Source of the DNA: Thermoleophilaceae bacterium
GTDB taxonomy: Bacteria > Actinomycetota > Thermoleophilia > Solirubrobacterales > Thermoleophilaceae
Assembly (NCBI GenBank): GCA_030447875.1
Contig: JAUJOA010000009.1
Location: 1 to 64,000 of the forward strand
Direction of reading: 5' to 3'
DNA: 64,000 bases
The notes under the pieces are model-generated. The model did not search any database, was not told the origin of the DNA, and saw nothing but the letters and a program-made list of their open reading frames with translations. Made by a program: the position numbers and the translations under genes. Positions 50,283 through 61,007 of this stretch are shown one piece after another (position 1 is the first letter of the stretch; every line of letters begins with the position of its first letter).

Positions 50283-51946
50283 GCGGCGCCCTTCGCGTCC
50301 TGCCACTCGGCGGACTCGGCGAGATCGGCAAGAACATGACGGTGGTCGAGTACGACGACCGGATCGTCGTGGTCGACACGGGGCTGATGTTCCCCGCGCC
50401 GGATCAGCTCGGCATCGACCTCGTGCTGCCCGACTTCACCTACCTGCGCGAGCGAGCGGAGGACATCGAGGCAATCGTCCTCACGCACGGCCACGAGGAT
50501 CACGTCGGAGCGCTCCCGTTCGTCCTCCGCGAGATAGGGCCGAGGGCGACGCCGCCGATCTACGGCGGCCCACTGACCGTGGCGATGGTCCGCTCGAAGC
50601 TCGACGAGCACCGGCTTCGCGACGTGCCGCTCGAGGAGCTCGCCCCGGGCGATCAGGTGGATGCGGGCCCGTTCGGCCTGGAGCTGGTGAAGATGGCGCA
50701 CTCGATCCCCGACTCCTGTGGCGTCGCCCTGACGTGCGAGCTCGGCACGGCGCTCGTAACCGGCGACTACAAGTTCGACCAGACGCCGGTGGACGGCGTG
50801 CCGGCCGACGTCTCGAGGCTGGCGGAGCTCGGTCGCGAGGGCCTGCTGGTCCTGTGCGGCGACTCGACCAACGTCGACCGCCCGGGGATCGCGGTATCGG
50901 AGTCCAGCGTCGGCCCCCACCTCGAGGAGGTGTTCGGGCGCTGCGAAGGGCGCATCGTCGTGACGTCGTTCGCGTCGAACATCCACCGCGTCCAGCAGGT
51001 CGTGGACGCGGCTGGCGCGCTCGGGAGGAAGGTCGCGCTCGTCGGACGCTCGATGCGCAAGAACGTGAACATCGGACGCCAGCTGGGGCACATCGACATC
51101 CCCGAGGGCATCCTCGTCGGCGTCCGCGAGATCGAGGACTTCCCGGACCACAAGCTCGTGGCCATCTCGACCGGCAGCCAGGGGGAACCGCTCTCGGCCC
51201 TTCGCCGGATGGCTCACGGGGACCACCCGCAGCTGGAGCTCCGAGAGGGGGACACGGTCATCTTCTCCGCGACGCCGATCCCCGGCAACGAGCGGGCGGT
51301 GAACGAGACGATCGACCGCATCTACCAGCTCGGGGCCAACGTGATCACCGCGCGCGACGCGCCGATTCACGCTTCGGGCCACGGCTACGCGGAGGAGCTG
51401 AAGCTCATGATCAACCTCACGAGCCCGCGCTACGTCTTTCCCTTTCATGGCGACCATCGGAGGCTGCGGCTCCACGGCCAGCTGGCCGAGGCCGTGGGGA
51501 TCGACCCGGAAGCGGTCTTCAGGGGCGAGAACGGTCTACCGCTCGAGATCGACGGCCACGGCGCGCGCTTCGTGGAGCCCGAGCAGGCGGGCATGATCTT
51601 CGTGGACGGGGTCGACTTCGGCGATATCGAGGACGTGGCGCTTCGCGACCGGCGGACGCTGTCCGCCGATGGAATCTTCATCGTCGTGGCGACCGTCTCG
51701 GGCCAGGACGGGAGCTCGGTCGCCCAGCCCGAGATCATCTTCCGGGGCGTGCCGTTCCTCGAGACCGAGGATGGCTTCGTGGAGGAGATCCGCGGAGCCG
51801 TGGAGGAGTCGCTCGATCGCTCGGCTCGCGACGACATCAGCGAGATCTCGCTCCTCCAGGACCACCTCCACGACGACGTGGCGAAGTTCGTCTACGACCG
51901 GCTGAAGCGGCGCCCGCTGGTGCTGCCCGTGGTGGTCGAGGTCTAG
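50279..51946 (+). CDS. rnj: Ribonuclease J
   Basis: [86 protein letters not shown]. TTG start overlapping the dapA stop. Confidence 0.94.
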   Translation: [555 protein letters not shown]

Positions 51947-51947
51947 G

Positions 51948-53402
51948 CTAGGCCTGCTCGGAGCGGTCGCGGCCGGGCGCCCCGGTGGTCTCGGCGCCTA
52001 CCGGGGCAGCGGGCAGCCGCACGACGAATCGCGCGCCGGCGCTCTCCGTCTCCTCCAGCGACACCGCGCCCCCGTGCGCCTCCGCGACGGCCTGCACGAT
52101 CGAGAGGCCGAGCCCGCTGCCGCGGCCTCCGCCGGCCGCGTCACCCGCACCCCTCACGAAACGCTCGAAGAGGCGGTCCCTGACGTCCGAGGGCACCCCG
52201 GGCCCGTCATCGGAGACCGCAAGCGTCACTCGCCCGTCGTCGCTCCGCTCGACCGACGCGGTGACGGCGGTGCCGGAAGGCGTGTGGGCCACCGCATTCT
52301 GAAGCAAGTTGAGCGTGAGGCGGTGCAGGTCGTCGGCCGAGCCCTCGACCACGATGCCTGCCGGGGCGTGGACGGAGATCAGGTGCCCGGTGGCGAGCGG
52401 CGCCGTCTCCGCGGCCGCCTCTCGTACGACCGCCCCGAGGTCGACGGGCTGGACGGCGCTGTGGCGACCCGTGTCCGCGCGCGCGAGGAAGAGCAGGTCC
52501 GCCACCAGCCTTCGCATGCGCCGGGTCGAGCGCAGGGCGGAGCCCGCTATCTCCGCGTCCTCGCCCTCCAGATCCTCCTCGAGCAGCTCGAGATTGGCGA
52601 GCACGCTCGTGAGTGGCGTCCGCAACTCGTGGGACGCGTCGGCAACGAACTCGCGCTCGCGCTCGAGCGTCGCCTCGGTCTCCCTGCGCGCAGCATCGAG
52701 CGCCTTCAGCATCTCCTCGAGCGTCCGCCCGAGGTCGGCGACCTCGTCCTCGGCACGTGGCCTCGGAAGCTCGACCCCGGGGTCACGCGTGCGCGTGACC
52801 TCCTTTGTGGCGGAGGTCAGGTCGGCAACGGGACGCATGGCTCGGCGCGCCACCGCCAGTCCGGCCAGTAGAGCCAGCGCGGTGCCACCGAGCACGCCCA
52901 ACCCGAGGAACAGCTTGACGCGCCCGATCGTGGCCTTCAAGCCGCCGGTGCGCTTGCCGTACTGGAGGTAGCCGACGGGGGTGAGGGTCGTCATCGACTG
53001 GGCGACGATCGGCTGCGAGACCACGCGGTAGCCCTCGGAGTCACGTACGCCCGTGACCGGGGGGCCGAGGTCGGGCGCATCCGGGGGGCCCGCCAATACC
53101 TGCCCGTTCACCGCTACCACCCGCACGGCCGCGTCTCCGGTGGCGGCCGCGTCGACGATGGCGTTCACCAGCTGAGGATCCGACCGGTCGAGCAGGGGCG
53201 CTCCGAGCGCCGTGCTTCCGACCGGGATCCGCTGCTCGAGATCCGCCGCGCTCAGGCGCAGGTCGTTGTCGAAATCGGAGCTGAGTCGGTTGGCGGTGAA
53301 GATGGCGATCACCACCGCGAAGGTCAGGAGGATGGCGAAGGTCAGGCCCGCGGAGGTGAGCGCCAAGCGCCAGCGGATCGGTAGCGACAGTAGCCGCTTC
53401 AC
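51948..53402 (-). CDS. Two-component sensor histidine kinase
   Basis: REFVADASHELRTPLTSVLANLELL (H-box), NAVAHTPSGTAV (N-box), SDDGPGVPSDVRDRLFERF, GSGLGLSIVQAVAEAHGG. Confidence 0.94.
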   Translation of the reverse strand: MKRLLSLPIRWRLALTSAGLTFAILLTFAVVIAIFTANRLSSDFDNDLRLSAADLEQRIPVGSTALGAPLLDRSDPQLVNAIVDAAATGDAAVRVVAVNGQVLAGPPDAPDLGPPVTGVRDSEGYRVVSQPIVAQSMTTLTPVGYLQYGKRTGGLKATIGRVKLFLGLGVLGGTALALLAGLAVARRAMRPVADLTSATKEVTRTRDPGVELPRPRAEDEVADLGRTLEEMLKALDAARRETEATLEREREFVADASHELRTPLTSVLANLELLEEDLEGEDAEIAGSALRSTRRMRRLVADLLFLARADTGRHSAVQPVDLGAVVREAAAETAPLATGHLISVHAPAGIVVEGSADDLHRLTLNLLQNAVAHTPSGTAVTASVERSDDGRVTLAVSDDGPGVPSDVRDRLFERFVRGAGDAAGGGRGSGLGLSIVQAVAEAHGGAVSLEETESAGARFVVRLPAAPVGAETTGAPGRDRSEQA

Positions 53403-54079
53403 GGCGCGCGCAGCACGTAGCCGGCCCCGCGAACGGTGTGGAGTATCCGCGGCTCGCCGGCCGCCTCGAGCTTGCGGCGAAGGGTCGAGACGAACACGTC
53501 GACGGTGTTGGTCTCCGCGAACGCGTGGTACTCCCAGACGTCCTCGAGCAGGGCCTGTCGCGAGACGACCAGCCGCTCGTTTCGCATCAGGTACTGCAGC
53601 AGCTCGAACTCGCGTGCGGTCAGGTCGAGCGCGCGGTCCCCGCGCGCCACCTCACGTGTCTCGGGGTTCAGCCGAAGGTCATCGACCACGAGGAAGGCGC
53701 TGCCGCGCGGAGGTCGGCGCCGCAGCAGGGCGCGGAGCCGGGCGAGCAGCTCCTGGCGCTCGAACGGCTTGACGAGATAGTCGTCCGCGCCCGAGTCGAG
53801 CCCCTGCACGCGGGCGTCCAAGCCGTCGCGCGCTGTGAGCATGAGGATCGGCACGTCGCTGTCGGAGCGAAGCTGGCGGCAGACCTCCACGCCGTCGATC
53901 CGAGGCAGACCGAGATCGAGGACGACGGCGTCCGGGGCGAACGTGGCCGCCTGCTCGAGCGCGGCGGCGCCGTCCTCCGCGAGCTGCACGTCATAGCTCT
54001 CGAGCCGCAGCGAGCGTCGGAGCGCCCCGGCGATCTCGGCGTCGTCCTCCACGACGAGGACTCGCGGGTTCTGAGCCAT
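53399..54079 (-). CDS. OmpR-family response regulator
   Basis: RVLVVEDDAEIAGALRRSLRLE...DAVVLDLGLPRIDGVEVCRQLR...DLTAREFELLQYLMRNERLVVSRQALLEDVW. Confidence 0.95.
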   Translation of the reverse strand: MAQNPRVLVVEDDAEIAGALRRSLRLESYDVQLAEDGAAALEQAATFAPDAVVLDLGLPRIDGVEVCRQLRSDSDVPILMLTARDGLDARVQGLDSGADDYLVKPFERQELLARLRALLRRRPPRGSAFLVVDDLRLNPETREVARGDRALDLTAREFELLQYLMRNERLVVSRQALLEDVWEYHAFAETNTVDVFVSTLRRKLEAAGEPRILHTVRGAGYVLRAP

Positions 54080-54192
54080 GCGTCCATGGTAGGCCGCTTC
54101 GGGCGCTGCGAGCCGAGCTTTACGGAGCTTTTAGGCCGGCTGAAGCACCGGGCAGGTGCCACCGTGGCGCCGTCGAAGGAAGCCTCGCCATC

Positions 54193-56664
54193 ATGGCGCC
54201 CCAGCGGCGAAGTAGACAACCGGCGCGAACGCGCACCAGGGCGAAGCGGTCCTCCTTCGCGCTCCCGCGCCTGCCCGCCCTCGAGCAGCGCCAGCTGGAC
54301 CTGATTGGGCTCGGCCTCGTGGCCTTCGCAGCCTTCCTCGCCTTTGTCTTCTACCTCGGGTGGGATGGGGGCGAGGTGGGCCAGGCGCTCGCCGACGCCT
54401 CCATCCTCCTCTTCGGCGGCGCCGGATACCTCACGCCCGTGCTGCTGTTCGGGGCCGGGGCCCTGCTCGTGCTGAAGCCCATGCTTCCCGCCATGCGCCC
54501 GTGGGGCACCGGCGCCGCGTGCCTCGTCACCGCGCTCGTGCTCGGCCTGGCCGCCGGCTCCCTCGGCTTCGGCTCGAGCCAGCCGGCGCGTATCGCCGCC
54601 TTCATGAGCGATCCCGACTTCCTGCGAAGCCACGGCGGCCTGGTCGGAGAGACGCTGTTCTGGGTCATGAAGACGTTGTTCCAGGAGATCGGGGCGCACA
54701 TCCTCTTCGTCTTCCTCTCCCTGATCGGGCTGCTCCTCCTCACCGGTGCCTCCCTCGCGGGGCTCGTCCAGGCGACCGGCGAGGGCGTGGCCTCGACCAC
54801 GCGCCGGGTGCGCGAGTCCACCAGCGAGTTCGCCGCTCTGGTCTCCGGGCACGAGCCCGCCGAGGCAGGCTCGGGGGCATCCTCGCCGTACTCCGGGGAC
54901 GACTCGGACGCCGCTCGGCACGACGATTCCCCGCCGGAGGTCGAGCCGGTGGTGAGGGCGACACACGTCGAGGCCCCGGTTCCGCGCGACGAGCGGGTGT
55001 CCGGCGACGATGAGGAGGACGGCCTCGCCGTCGAGGTGCCCGAGTTCGACCCGGACCAGGTGGCGACGCTCGAAGCCCGCTCGGAGGAGTCGCCGGTCGC
55101 GGGGACGGGCGCGGAGCGCGAGGTCGATCTCACGCCCCAAGGGCACCGTCGAACCCGCGTGGCGGAGGCCGACGATCTGGCCTACAACGTGCCGCCCAGC
55201 TCGTTCCTCGCGCGCTCGAAGGGCGCGGCGAAGGTCGACACCAAGGGGGAGCAGCGCACCGGCACGCTGCTCGTCGAGACGCTCCAGCACTTCGGCGTCG
55301 ACTCGAGCGTCGTCGGCACGGTCTCGGGGCCGCACGTCACGCGCTATGAGCTGCGCCTGGCGCCGGGCACCAAGATGTCCAAGATCTCCCAGCTGAAGGA
55401 CGACCTGGCATACGCGCTTGCGGCCACCGACGTGCGGATACTCGCCCCGATCCCCGGCAAGCAGGCCGTGGGCGTCGAGGTGCCGAACGAGGTGCGGCGG
55501 ATGGTCCATCTCGGCGACGTCTTCCAGGCTGCGCCGAAGGGCTGGTCACCGCTGACCGTGTGGCTCGGAAAGGACATCGCCGGGAAGGCGATCGGCACGG
55601 ACCTCGCCAAGCAACCGCACATCCTCGTAGCCGGCACTACCGGCTCGGGGAAGTCCGGCTGCGTGAACGCGATGCTGTCCTCGATCCTGCTCCGCGCCAC
55701 CCCGAACGAGGTCAAGCTGGTCCTCGTCGACCCGAAGCAGGTCGAGCTGAACCACTACGAGACCGTGCCGCACCTCCTTACGCCCGTCATCACGAGCCCG
55801 CGGCTCGCGGCGAACGCGCTCGCCAACCTGATCAAGGAGATGGAGGCGCGCTATTCCGTGATGAGCGAGGCTCGTGCCCGCAACCTCGTGGAGCTGAACC
55901 GGATGCGCGAGCGCGACGGCGAGCGTCCGCTTCCCTACATCCTCTGCGTGATCGACGAGCTCGCCGATCTGATGATGATCGCGCCGGGAGAGGTGGAGGA
56001 CGCGATCATCCGGCTGGCTCAGAAGTCGCGCGCCGTCGGCATCCATCTGCTGCTTGCCACGCAGCGCCCGAGCGCGGACATCATCACCGGGATGATCAAG
56101 GCGAACGTGCCGGCGCGGATCGCGTTCGCGGTCTCCTCGCAGACCGATTCCCGCGTGATTCTCGACCAGAACGGCGCGGAGTCCCTGTTGGGCCAGGGCG
56201 ACATGCTCTTCCGCCCGGCGTCAGAGTCGCGCGCCGCGCGGATTCAGGGCGCCTTCGTGACCGAGGAGGAGATAGAGAAGCTGACGAGCCACTGGGGCAC
56301 TCAGGGCGAGCCGGAGCTGCGCGAGGAGCTGCTCGAGGCCATCGAATCCGACGACACCGACGACCCGGGCGACTTCGATCCGGACGCCGACGACCTCCTG
56401 CCGGACGCGATCTCGACGGTCGTCCAGATGGGCACCGCGTCCACGTCGATGCTCCAGCGACGGCTGCGGGTCGGCTACACGCGCGCCGGAAGGCTGATCG
56501 ACATGATGGAGCGCCGCGGCGTCATCTCGGGCTACGAGGGCTCGAAGGCACGCCAGGTGCTGATCATGGAAGGCGACCTGCCGCGCGTCCTCGCCGCGCT
56601 CTCGGAGCCGTTCGAGCCGTCACCGGCACAGCCGGCGGCCACCGGCGCCGGCGACTCCGCCTAG
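54193..56664 (+). CDS. ftsK: FtsK/SpoIIIE DNA translocase
   Basis: TM N-terminus; PHILVAGTTGSGKSGCVNAMLSSILL (Walker A); LPYILCVIDELADLMM; C-terminal winged helix (STSMLQRRLRVGYTRAGRLIDMMERRGVI). Confidence 0.95.
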   Translation: MAPQRRSRQPARTRTRAKRSSFALPRLPALEQRQLDLIGLGLVAFAAFLAFVFYLGWDGGEVGQALADASILLFGGAGYLTPVLLFGAGALLVLKPMLPAMRPWGTGAACLVTALVLGLAAGSLGFGSSQPARIAAFMSDPDFLRSHGGLVGETLFWVMKTLFQEIGAHILFVFLSLIGLLLLTGASLAGLVQATGEGVASTTRRVRESTSEFAALVSGHEPAEAGSGASSPYSGDDSDAARHDDSPPEVEPVVRATHVEAPVPRDERVSGDDEEDGLAVEVPEFDPDQVATLEARSEESPVAGTGAEREVDLTPQGHRRTRVAEADDLAYNVPPSSFLARSKGAAKVDTKGEQRTGTLLVETLQHFGVDSSVVGTVSGPHVTRYELRLAPGTKMSKISQLKDDLAYALAATDVRILAPIPGKQAVGVEVPNEVRRMVHLGDVFQAAPKGWSPLTVWLGKDIAGKAIGTDLAKQPHILVAGTTGSGKSGCVNAMLSSILLRATPNEVKLVLVDPKQVELNHYETVPHLLTPVITSPRLAANALANLIKEMEARYSVMSEARARNLVELNRMRERDGERPLPYILCVIDELADLMMIAPGEVEDAIIRLAQKSRAVGIHLLLATQRPSADIITGMIKANVPARIAFAVSSQTDSRVILDQNGAESLLGQGDMLFRPASESRAARIQGAFVTEEEIEKLTSHWGTQGEPELREELLEAIESDDTDDPGDFDPDADDLLPDAISTVVQMGTASTSMLQRRLRVGYTRAGRLIDMMERRGVISGYEGSKARQVLIMEGDLPRVLAALSEPFEPSPAQPAATGAGDSA

Positions 56665-56739
56665 GACGCAACCGGCCAGCCGCCCATGGTCGCCGGACCG
56701 CCCGTTCGGGGTGCGCTCGCGGTGGCAGAATAGGCGCCG

Positions 56740-57531
56740 ATGCCGCCAGTTGGAGAGACGTTGCGTGAGGCGCGCCTGCGCCAGAAGATCGACATCGCCG
56801 AGGTGGAGACGGCCACCAAGATCCGCGCGAAGTACCTGCGCGCGCTCGAGAACGAGGAGTTCGACCGGCTCCCCGGGAGCACATACGTCAGAACGTTCCT
56901 TCGCACCTATGCGGAGTTCCTCGGACTGGATCCTCACTTGCTCGTCGAGGAGTACCGCATCCGGCACGAGCCCCCGACCGTCGAGGAGGTCGGACCGATC
57001 GCGCCCGCGCCTCAGCGCCGAAGGCGAGCGGAGAGCGGTTACCGGCAGCAGCTCGGAGGCGATGGCGGCCCCGGTCGCGGCGCCATCGTCGCCGGCCTCG
57101 TCATCGGCGTCCTCCTGCTGTTCCTGATCGTCGGCCTCGTGACCGGAGGTGAGGAGGAGCCCACCGACGCCGGCAGCCCGGTGGCCACGGATGCCTCGAG
57201 GACCGAGGACGGCGGCGGTGCGAGGAAGCGCCGGGAGCGCGACAGGAAGCCCTCGGGAGGCGACGAGGAGGTGGAGCTACGGATCACCCCGCTCGACGCC
57301 ACCTACGTATGCATCGACGACGGGGCGGGGAAGCGGGTGTTCGAGGGCACGCTGGCATCTCCGCGAACGTTCCGCAGCGAGACGCTCTTGATCAACCTGG
57401 GCCGCACCTCGGCCGAGCTCGAGCTGGACGGAAAGCCGGTCGAAGTGCCGCAGAGCTCGACGCCGGTCGGGTACGAGTTCTCCTCCGACGGCGAGCAGGA
57501 GCTACCCGCTGGCGAGCGACCCTGCACGTGA
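56740..57531 (+). CDS. RodZ-like HTH protein with TM and C-terminal DUF4115-like domain
   Basis: [91 protein letters not shown]. Confidence 0.85.
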   Translation: MPPVGETLREARLRQKIDIAEVETATKIRAKYLRALENEEFDRLPGSTYVRTFLRTYAEFLGLDPHLLVEEYRIRHEPPTVEEVGPIAPAPQRRRRAESGYRQQLGGDGGPGRGAIVAGLVIGVLLLFLIVGLVTGGEEEPTDAGSPVATDASRTEDGGGARKRRERDRKPSGGDEEVELRITPLDATYVCIDDGAGKRVFEGTLASPRTFRSETLLINLGRTSAELELDGKPVEVPQSSTPVGYEFSSDGEQELPAGERPCT

Positions 57532-58817
57532 GCGCACGTGCGGGAATCGTCGTGACGGGCACCGAGGTCCTCAGCGGGCGGGTACGCGATCGCAACGGCC
57601 CGTGGCTGGCCGACCGTCTGGGCGAGCTCGGCATCGAGCTCGCCCACGTCACGATCTGCGCGGATCGGCGAGAGGACCTGGAGGCTCAACTGCGCTTCAT
57701 GGCCGACCAGCGGGTGGACGTGATCATCACGACCGGCGGGCTCGGCCCGACCGCTGACGACCTTACGCTCGAGGTCGTGGCCGCCTTCATGGGCCGGCCG
57801 CTGCAGCTCGACGAGGCGCTGGAGCGCCGGATCGCAGAGATCCTCAAGCCCTTGACCAGGCGCTGGAAGAACATCGACCCGGAGGCCGTCCGGGCAGCCA
57901 ACCGGAAGCAGGCGCTGGTGCCCGCGGGCGCTGCGGTCATCGAGCCGGCCGGCACGGCGCCCGGAATGGTGGTGCCGCCGCAGAACGGCACGGGTCCGGC
58001 GGTCGTGGTCCTGCCCGGTCCGCCGCGCGAGCTTCACGAGATGTGGTCGGTGGCAACGCGAACGGACGCCTTCCGGATCGGCCACGCGGGGCGGCACGGT
58101 CTACCGCCAGCACGAGCTGCGGCTGTTCGGGATCCCCGAGTCCGAGATCGCCGAGACGCTGCGGGCGGCAAAGGGGCGCATCGAGGACCTCGACGCGCTC
58201 GAGATCACGACGTGCCTCCGGCGTGGGGAGGTCGAGCTGGTCGCGCGCCATGAGCCGGGTTCGACCGCCGCCTGGGAAGGGCTGTACGCGCTGATCGCCG
58301 AGCGCCACGGGAACACGCTCTTCTCGACGGACGGGTCGAGCGTCGACCAGCAGGTGGCCGACCTGCTCCAGGGCCGGCGCATCGGCCTCGCGGAGTCGTG
58401 CACCGGCGGCCTGATGGCCGCGCGGCTCACGGAGCGACCGGGGGCGTCTGGCTACGTCGCCGGCGGTGTCGTGAGCTACTCGAATGAGGCCAAGCAGTCG
58501 CTGCTCGGGGTTCAGCCGGCCGTGATCGAGCGTCATGGGGCGGTCTCGCCCGAGCCGCCTCGGCGATGGCCGACGGGGCGCTCGCGCGGTTCGAGGCGGA
58601 TACGGCACTCGCCATCACCGGCGTGGCCGGCCCGGACGGGGGGACGGAGGCGAAGCCCGTCGGCTACGTCTGCTGGTCGGCTAAGCGGACGGACGGCGCC
58701 GAGCTGGCGCGCGACATCAGCCTGCCGGGCGATCGAGCCGAGGTCCGCGACCGCTCGACGACGGTGGGCATGCATCTGCTTCGCCGGCTGCTCCGTGGCG
58801 AAGAGTTCCCGCTCTGA
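57528..58817 (+). pseudogene. cinA: CinA-like protein, frame-disrupted near 58060 and 58555
   Basis: [33 protein letters not shown]...[18 protein letters not shown] / [45 protein letters not shown] / [23 protein letters not shown]. Confidence 0.88.
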
Positions 58818-59426
58818 GCGACTCGGGTCGCCGCGGGCGCGCCTCTTCGTAGCGCTCGACCTGCCGGAGGAGGCCCGTCGCCGGCTCGCCGGGTGGCGCG
58901 ACGAGGCCATCGCCGGTCGAGAGGACCTTCGTCCCGTGACGGCGGAGGCGCTGCATGTGACGCTCGCCTTCCTCGGCTGGCGGGCGGAGAGAGGAGGTGG
59001 AGCGGATCGCAGAGACGATGAGCCGAGCGGTGGAGGGCCTCCCTGTCCGGGCCTGGCGCCAAGCGGCGTCAAGGCGGTTCCCCGGCGAGCACCACGCCTG
59101 TTCGCGCTCGATCTCGACGACGAGGGTGGTCGGGCCGCGGCCGTTCAGCGCGCGGTGGAGGGGCGCTCGCCGCACGCTGCTTCTACGAGCCGGAGGCGCG
59201 ACCCTGGTGGCCACACCTGACGCTCGCGCGCGTCAAGCGCGGTCGCCGCGCGAGCGCACTCGAGGCGCCGTCTCCGCCGCCGGTGCTCTTCCGGGCCGCC
59301 GAGGTGACGCTCTATCGCTCCACGCTGCGCCCGCAGGGAGCGCTCTACGAGCCGCTCGCGCGACGTCGCTCGGTCGCCCCGGCTGAATGGCTGGTCGTCA
59401 CTCGGGTGTCGGAGAATCGTCACTGA
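58818..59426 (+). pseudogene. thpR: RNA 2',3'-cyclic phosphodiesterase (2'-5' RNA ligase family), frame-disrupted
   Basis: RLFVALDLPEEARRRLAGWRDE...LRPVTAEALHVTLAFLG (HxT) and second motif PWWPHLTLARVKRGRR in another frame. Confidence 0.85.
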
Positions 59427-59496
59427 GCGCGCGCGCACAACCCGTCCGATCGCCCCTCTAGCTTCTGTCGTTCTCACAGACAGCGAGGAGCACCGG

Positions 59497-60636
59497 ATGG
59501 ACAAGGAGCAGGAGAAGGTCGCAAAGGCACGCGACTCAGCGCTTAACGGGGCGCTGACCCAGATCGAGCGACAGTTCGGCAAGGGCTCGATCATGCGCAT
59601 GGGCGACGAGGATGCGGCCGTGAAGGTAGCCGCGATCCCGACCGGCGCCCTGTCGCTCGATCTCGCGCTCGGAGTGGGCGGCCTACCGCGCGGGCGGATC
59701 GTCGAGATCTTCGGCCCCGAGTCCTCGGGTAAGACCACGATGATCTACCACGTCCTCGCCGAGGCCCAGAAGAAGGGTGGCATCTGCGCGTTCGTCGACG
59801 CCGAGCACGCGATGGACCCAATCTACGCGAAGCGCATCGGGGTCGACGTCGACGAGCTGCTCGTCTCGCAGCCCGACCACGGCGAGCAGGCGCTCGAGAT
59901 CGCCGATCTGCTGATCCGCTCCGGTGCCGTCGACGTCGTGGCGATCGACTCGGTCGCCGCGCTCACGCCGCGGGCCGAGCTCGAGGGTCAGATGGGCGAC
60001 CAGACCGTCGGGCTCCAGGCGCGGATGATGAGTCAGGCGATGCGCAAGCTGGCCGGCAACCTGAACCGCGCCAACACGCTCTGCGTCTTCACGAACCAGA
60101 TCCGCGAGAAGGTCGGGGTGATGTTCGAAGTCCTGGAGACCCAGCCGGGCGGTCGCGCGCTCAAGTTCTATTCATCCCAGCGGCTCGACATCCGTCGGAT
60201 CGAGACACTGAAGGACGGGACCGAGGCGGTCGGGAACCGCGTCCGCGTCAAGGTCGTCAAGAACAAGGTCGCGGCGCCGTTCCGTCAGGCCGAGTTCGAC
60301 ATCGAGTACGGGCAGGGCATCTCCTCCGAGGGCTGCATCCTCGACCTCGGCATCGACCACAAGATCGTCCAGAAGTCGGGCTCGTTCTTCTCGCTCGGTG
60401 ACGAGCGCCTCGGCCAGGGCCGCAACAACGCGAAGGCGTACCTGCGGGAGAACCCAGACCTCGCGAAGAGAATCGAGGATGAGATCTACACGGCGGTCGG
60501 TCTCGAGCGCGGGGATCCGGCCACGGGCCTAGAGAGCGCGAACGGCGCCGGTCCGACCGAGGTGGAAGGGGAGCATCCCGATGCGATCGTGGAGCCCTCG
60601 CCGGTACAGGAGCCGGAGGAGCAGGCCGCTGCTTAG
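59497..60636 (+). CDS. recA: Recombinase RecA
   Basis: [69 protein letters not shown]. Confidence 0.98.
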   Translation: MDKEQEKVAKARDSALNGALTQIERQFGKGSIMRMGDEDAAVKVAAIPTGALSLDLALGVGGLPRGRIVEIFGPESSGKTTMIYHVLAEAQKKGGICAFVDAEHAMDPIYAKRIGVDVDELLVSQPDHGEQALEIADLLIRSGAVDVVAIDSVAALTPRAELEGQMGDQTVGLQARMMSQAMRKLAGNLNRANTLCVFTNQIREKVGVMFEVLETQPGGRALKFYSSQRLDIRRIETLKDGTEAVGNRVRVKVVKNKVAAPFRQAEFDIEYGQGISSEGCILDLGIDHKIVQKSGSFFSLGDERLGQGRNNAKAYLRENPDLAKRIEDEIYTAVGLERGDPATGLESANGAGPTEVEGEHPDAIVEPSPVQEPEEQAAA

Positions 60637-60973
60637 CGCCTCCTCGGGCGTTTGCTCGGGTCGATCGCCGCCGGGTTCAGTTCGTCGGCTTGCGTTGCCC
60701 GCTGCACGGGGATACTCTTCACAAGCGGCCTGCTCGGCCGCCGTAAGTACTTAACACCAGCAAATCGGCTGTTTTGAAAGCGGGCCTTGCGAGGCTTAAC
60801 GAAGAAGCTTTGAGACCCTCCAACCGTTACCGATCCCGCGACGAGCTCGAGAGGAGACGTAGAGCGCGTCCATAGCCGTATGTCCCGCGCGCCCGTGCGG
60901 TGCGCGCCCGCTGATGACCCGCCCTGGTGTCTTGCGGCGCCGAGTCGCCCCGCATAAAGATGCCGATACTTGA

Positions 60974-60990
60974 CCGGCGCCGAGCGCCGG
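60974..60990 (+). promoter_or_regulatory. Perfect 7-bp hairpin in the rny 5' leader
   Basis: CCGGCGC-CGA-GCGCCGG, ends 17 nt before rny ATG at 61008. Confidence 0.7.
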
Positions 60991-61007
60991 AACGGGAGAG
61001 CGGAGAC

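Noticed and set aside
49916-51475. 519-aa minus-strand ORF and 592-aa plus ORF at 50173
   Set aside because: Both are alternate-frame shadows of RNase J, whose motifs are clear.
53668-55509. 613-aa minus-strand ORF
   Set aside because: Overlaps the response regulator in frame near its end, but most of it is antisense to ftsK without motifs.
59427-59496. Possible SOS box upstream of recA
   Set aside because: CTGTCGTTCTCACAGACAG has only weak symmetry and does not match GAAC-N4-GTTC; cannot be supported.
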